Part shown: positions 62,721 through 64,000 of the stretch, piece by piece
Numbering within the stretch: the first letter of the stretch is position 1
How the letters are laid out: every line of letters begins with the position of its first letter
DNA from: Ricinus communis
Lineage: Eukaryota > Streptophyta > Magnoliopsida > Malpighiales > Euphorbiaceae
Length of the DNA: 64,000 nucleotides
Direction: 5' to 3'
NCBI RefSeq assembly: GCF_019578655.1
Contig: NC_063260.1
Coordinates: 20,415,888 to 20,479,887 of the forward strand
Made by a program: the position numbers and the translations under genes
Notes under the pieces: generated by a model
Seen by the model: the letters and a program-made list of their open reading frames with translations, nothing else
Database searches by the model: none
What the model was told of the DNA's origin: nothing

Positions 62721-64000
62721 TTACATATTTTTATAAGTCGAATAATATGAAAGTAGTAATAAGAATGTGTAAGTGGAAACACTAGAAGAGAGTTGTGGAA
62801 GAGCACACATGAAATCAATGATATAGCATGCAGAAGAATCAAGCTACGACTGTGATATCATATAGTCAAAGAAGAGTAATATTATTTCAAAGAGAGTCAG
62901 ATTTTAGGCAATGGAAGGAAAACTGTCAGAAAGGTGATTCTTTGAGGATCACAAGCATTCTCTTTTTAAAGGAAATGAGAAAATCATTTTGGTCAAATTT
63001 TGCTTTGTTTTTATTTCTCTTTTAAATAAATAAATGAGTTAATTGAAGGCCTGAATCTGCATGTCATGATTTCACAAAACAGACTATAACAAATCCTGGA
63101 AAACGAATATGAAAATGATAGCTGATCTCTCTCTCGATCATCATTTTCCTGCCTGCCTGCCTGCTGCTGCTGTTTATTATCTAGTCGTACCAACTGCCTC
63201 TGACCTTTCTTCTTTCTCACTTAGCCATGTGGGGTTGTCTAACTGGTGCGAGTTAGAGTTCTGCATATGTTTTGTACCCTTTTTGCTAATATATATGGCA
63301 GCATATGAAATTGCCTAAGCGTGATAAATTTACTTTCTTGTTTTGGCACCTCTATCTCTGTTCATCAAGACTTTTAACTTTAAATGACTATATACAGTCT
63401 ATATCCAGTTCATCATCATCCACTTGGAGCTCAGGGAGACGAGTAGAGCCTGATAAGTATATAATTAGAGTGATTGAGGTCTAGTTTAATGGATTATAAT
63501 ATTGCAGAATTAAGCTTCCTATTCACCTATCTGTGATATCTATCCTACATATAGTTATCTCTGTATCTTTGTAGTCATCACTCTGTCATTTCTTCTTCAT
63601 ATAGAGAGCTTGATTACATGTATACAATCTCTATAATGAAATTCAACAGACATATTTTACAGTCAATGTTTTACAGGAGTAACTTCTTTAAGTGGTATCA
63701 AGCACAAGGTTGTTTAATTTTTGGCTGGAAGCAACGTAATAACAATCTAGACTGCCTAGTTCTTGTTCATCTAGAAAAACCGAAGGAAAGAAGCAGTACA
63801 GTCAAAAAAGAACGTCTTATTAATGTTTGACCTATTGCAGTTCAAAAAAAGAACAGAAAACGAAAAAAAAAATATAAAGAAAGAAAACTATCATTTTCTT
63901 TAAAAATACCGTTAGTCAACTTGTGGCTTCCTCATGTACGGATTATGACATCGCATATCTCAGAATTATTATATTCTTCACTGACATTTCAGCGTGGTAT
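62721..64000. other. Intergenic, nothing recognised
   Basis: Less AT-rich than the preceding 2 kb, with a short CCTG/CTG repeat at 63150-63172. Open frames at 62828-63318 and 63618-63830 are low-quality and match no family I know. I checked for common conserved miRNA sequences and saw none. Confidence 0.5.

Noticed and set aside
62780..63480. Possible miRNA precursor near the right end
   Set aside because: I compared it from memory with common conserved plant miRNAs and found no match or clear hairpin.

Overview
This is a nuclear genomic window from a eudicot plant. It has AT-rich intergenic DNA, GT-AG introns in every spliced gene, and nested LTR retrotransposons. The gene set is plant-type: a CBL-interacting protein kinase, a P4-ATPase beta subunit, an organellar PPR protein, a ribosome-biogenesis WD40 protein and ERO1. 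The overall look resembles a rosid (possibly Malpighiales/Euphorbiaceae), but that placement is only an impression. No bacterial-type systems, CRISPR arrays, rRNA or tRNA genes were seen.

Layout. 1-2131 (minus): 5' part of a CIPK23-like kinase, seven exons. 2.1-14.3 kb: AT-rich gene desert holding a decayed endogenous pararetrovirus (caulimovirid) fragment bracketed by TA repeats, a promoter-like block with no gene, and degenerate TATA-rich repeats. 14.3-25.5 kb: three small intronless genes or gene candidates in sparse DNA. Two of them share an APP..I.V...LxTIxEEE core. This stretch also holds a 1.45-kb hAT-like non-autonomous transposon (8-bp target duplication, 7/8 matching) and a probable MITE.

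26.9-43.8 kb is the gene-dense core: ALIS/CDC50 (minus, 8 exons), a PPR gene with three lesions (plus), a PAK1IP1/MAK11 WD40 gene (plus, 3 exons), a small conserved-looking Lys-rich protein (plus, 3 exons) and ERO1 (minus, 9 exons). Their exons were worked out from splice signals and reading phase. Each gives a full-length protein except the PPR gene. These are unrelated housekeeping functions: lipid flipping, organelle RNA processing, 60S ribosome assembly and ER disulfide formation. There is no sign that they form a pathway.

45.0-62.7 kb is a nested transposon stack. A ~4.85-kb Copia element (plus) has been split by three later insertions: two ~2.88-kb solo LTRs of one family, each with its own perfect 5-bp target duplication (CTAAA; AATTA), and a 5.1-kb Tnt1/Tork-like Copia element in antisense. 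By-eye LTR divergence (outer ~9%, inner ~5%) agrees with the nesting order. The stack lies between a ~77-bp degenerate tandem array and a ~674-bp direct duplication. Beyond 62.7 kb nothing was recognised.

No clearly new biological system was found. The most informative structures are the dated transposon stack, the small-protein pair, the TA-bracketed viral relic and the lesions in the PPR gene.
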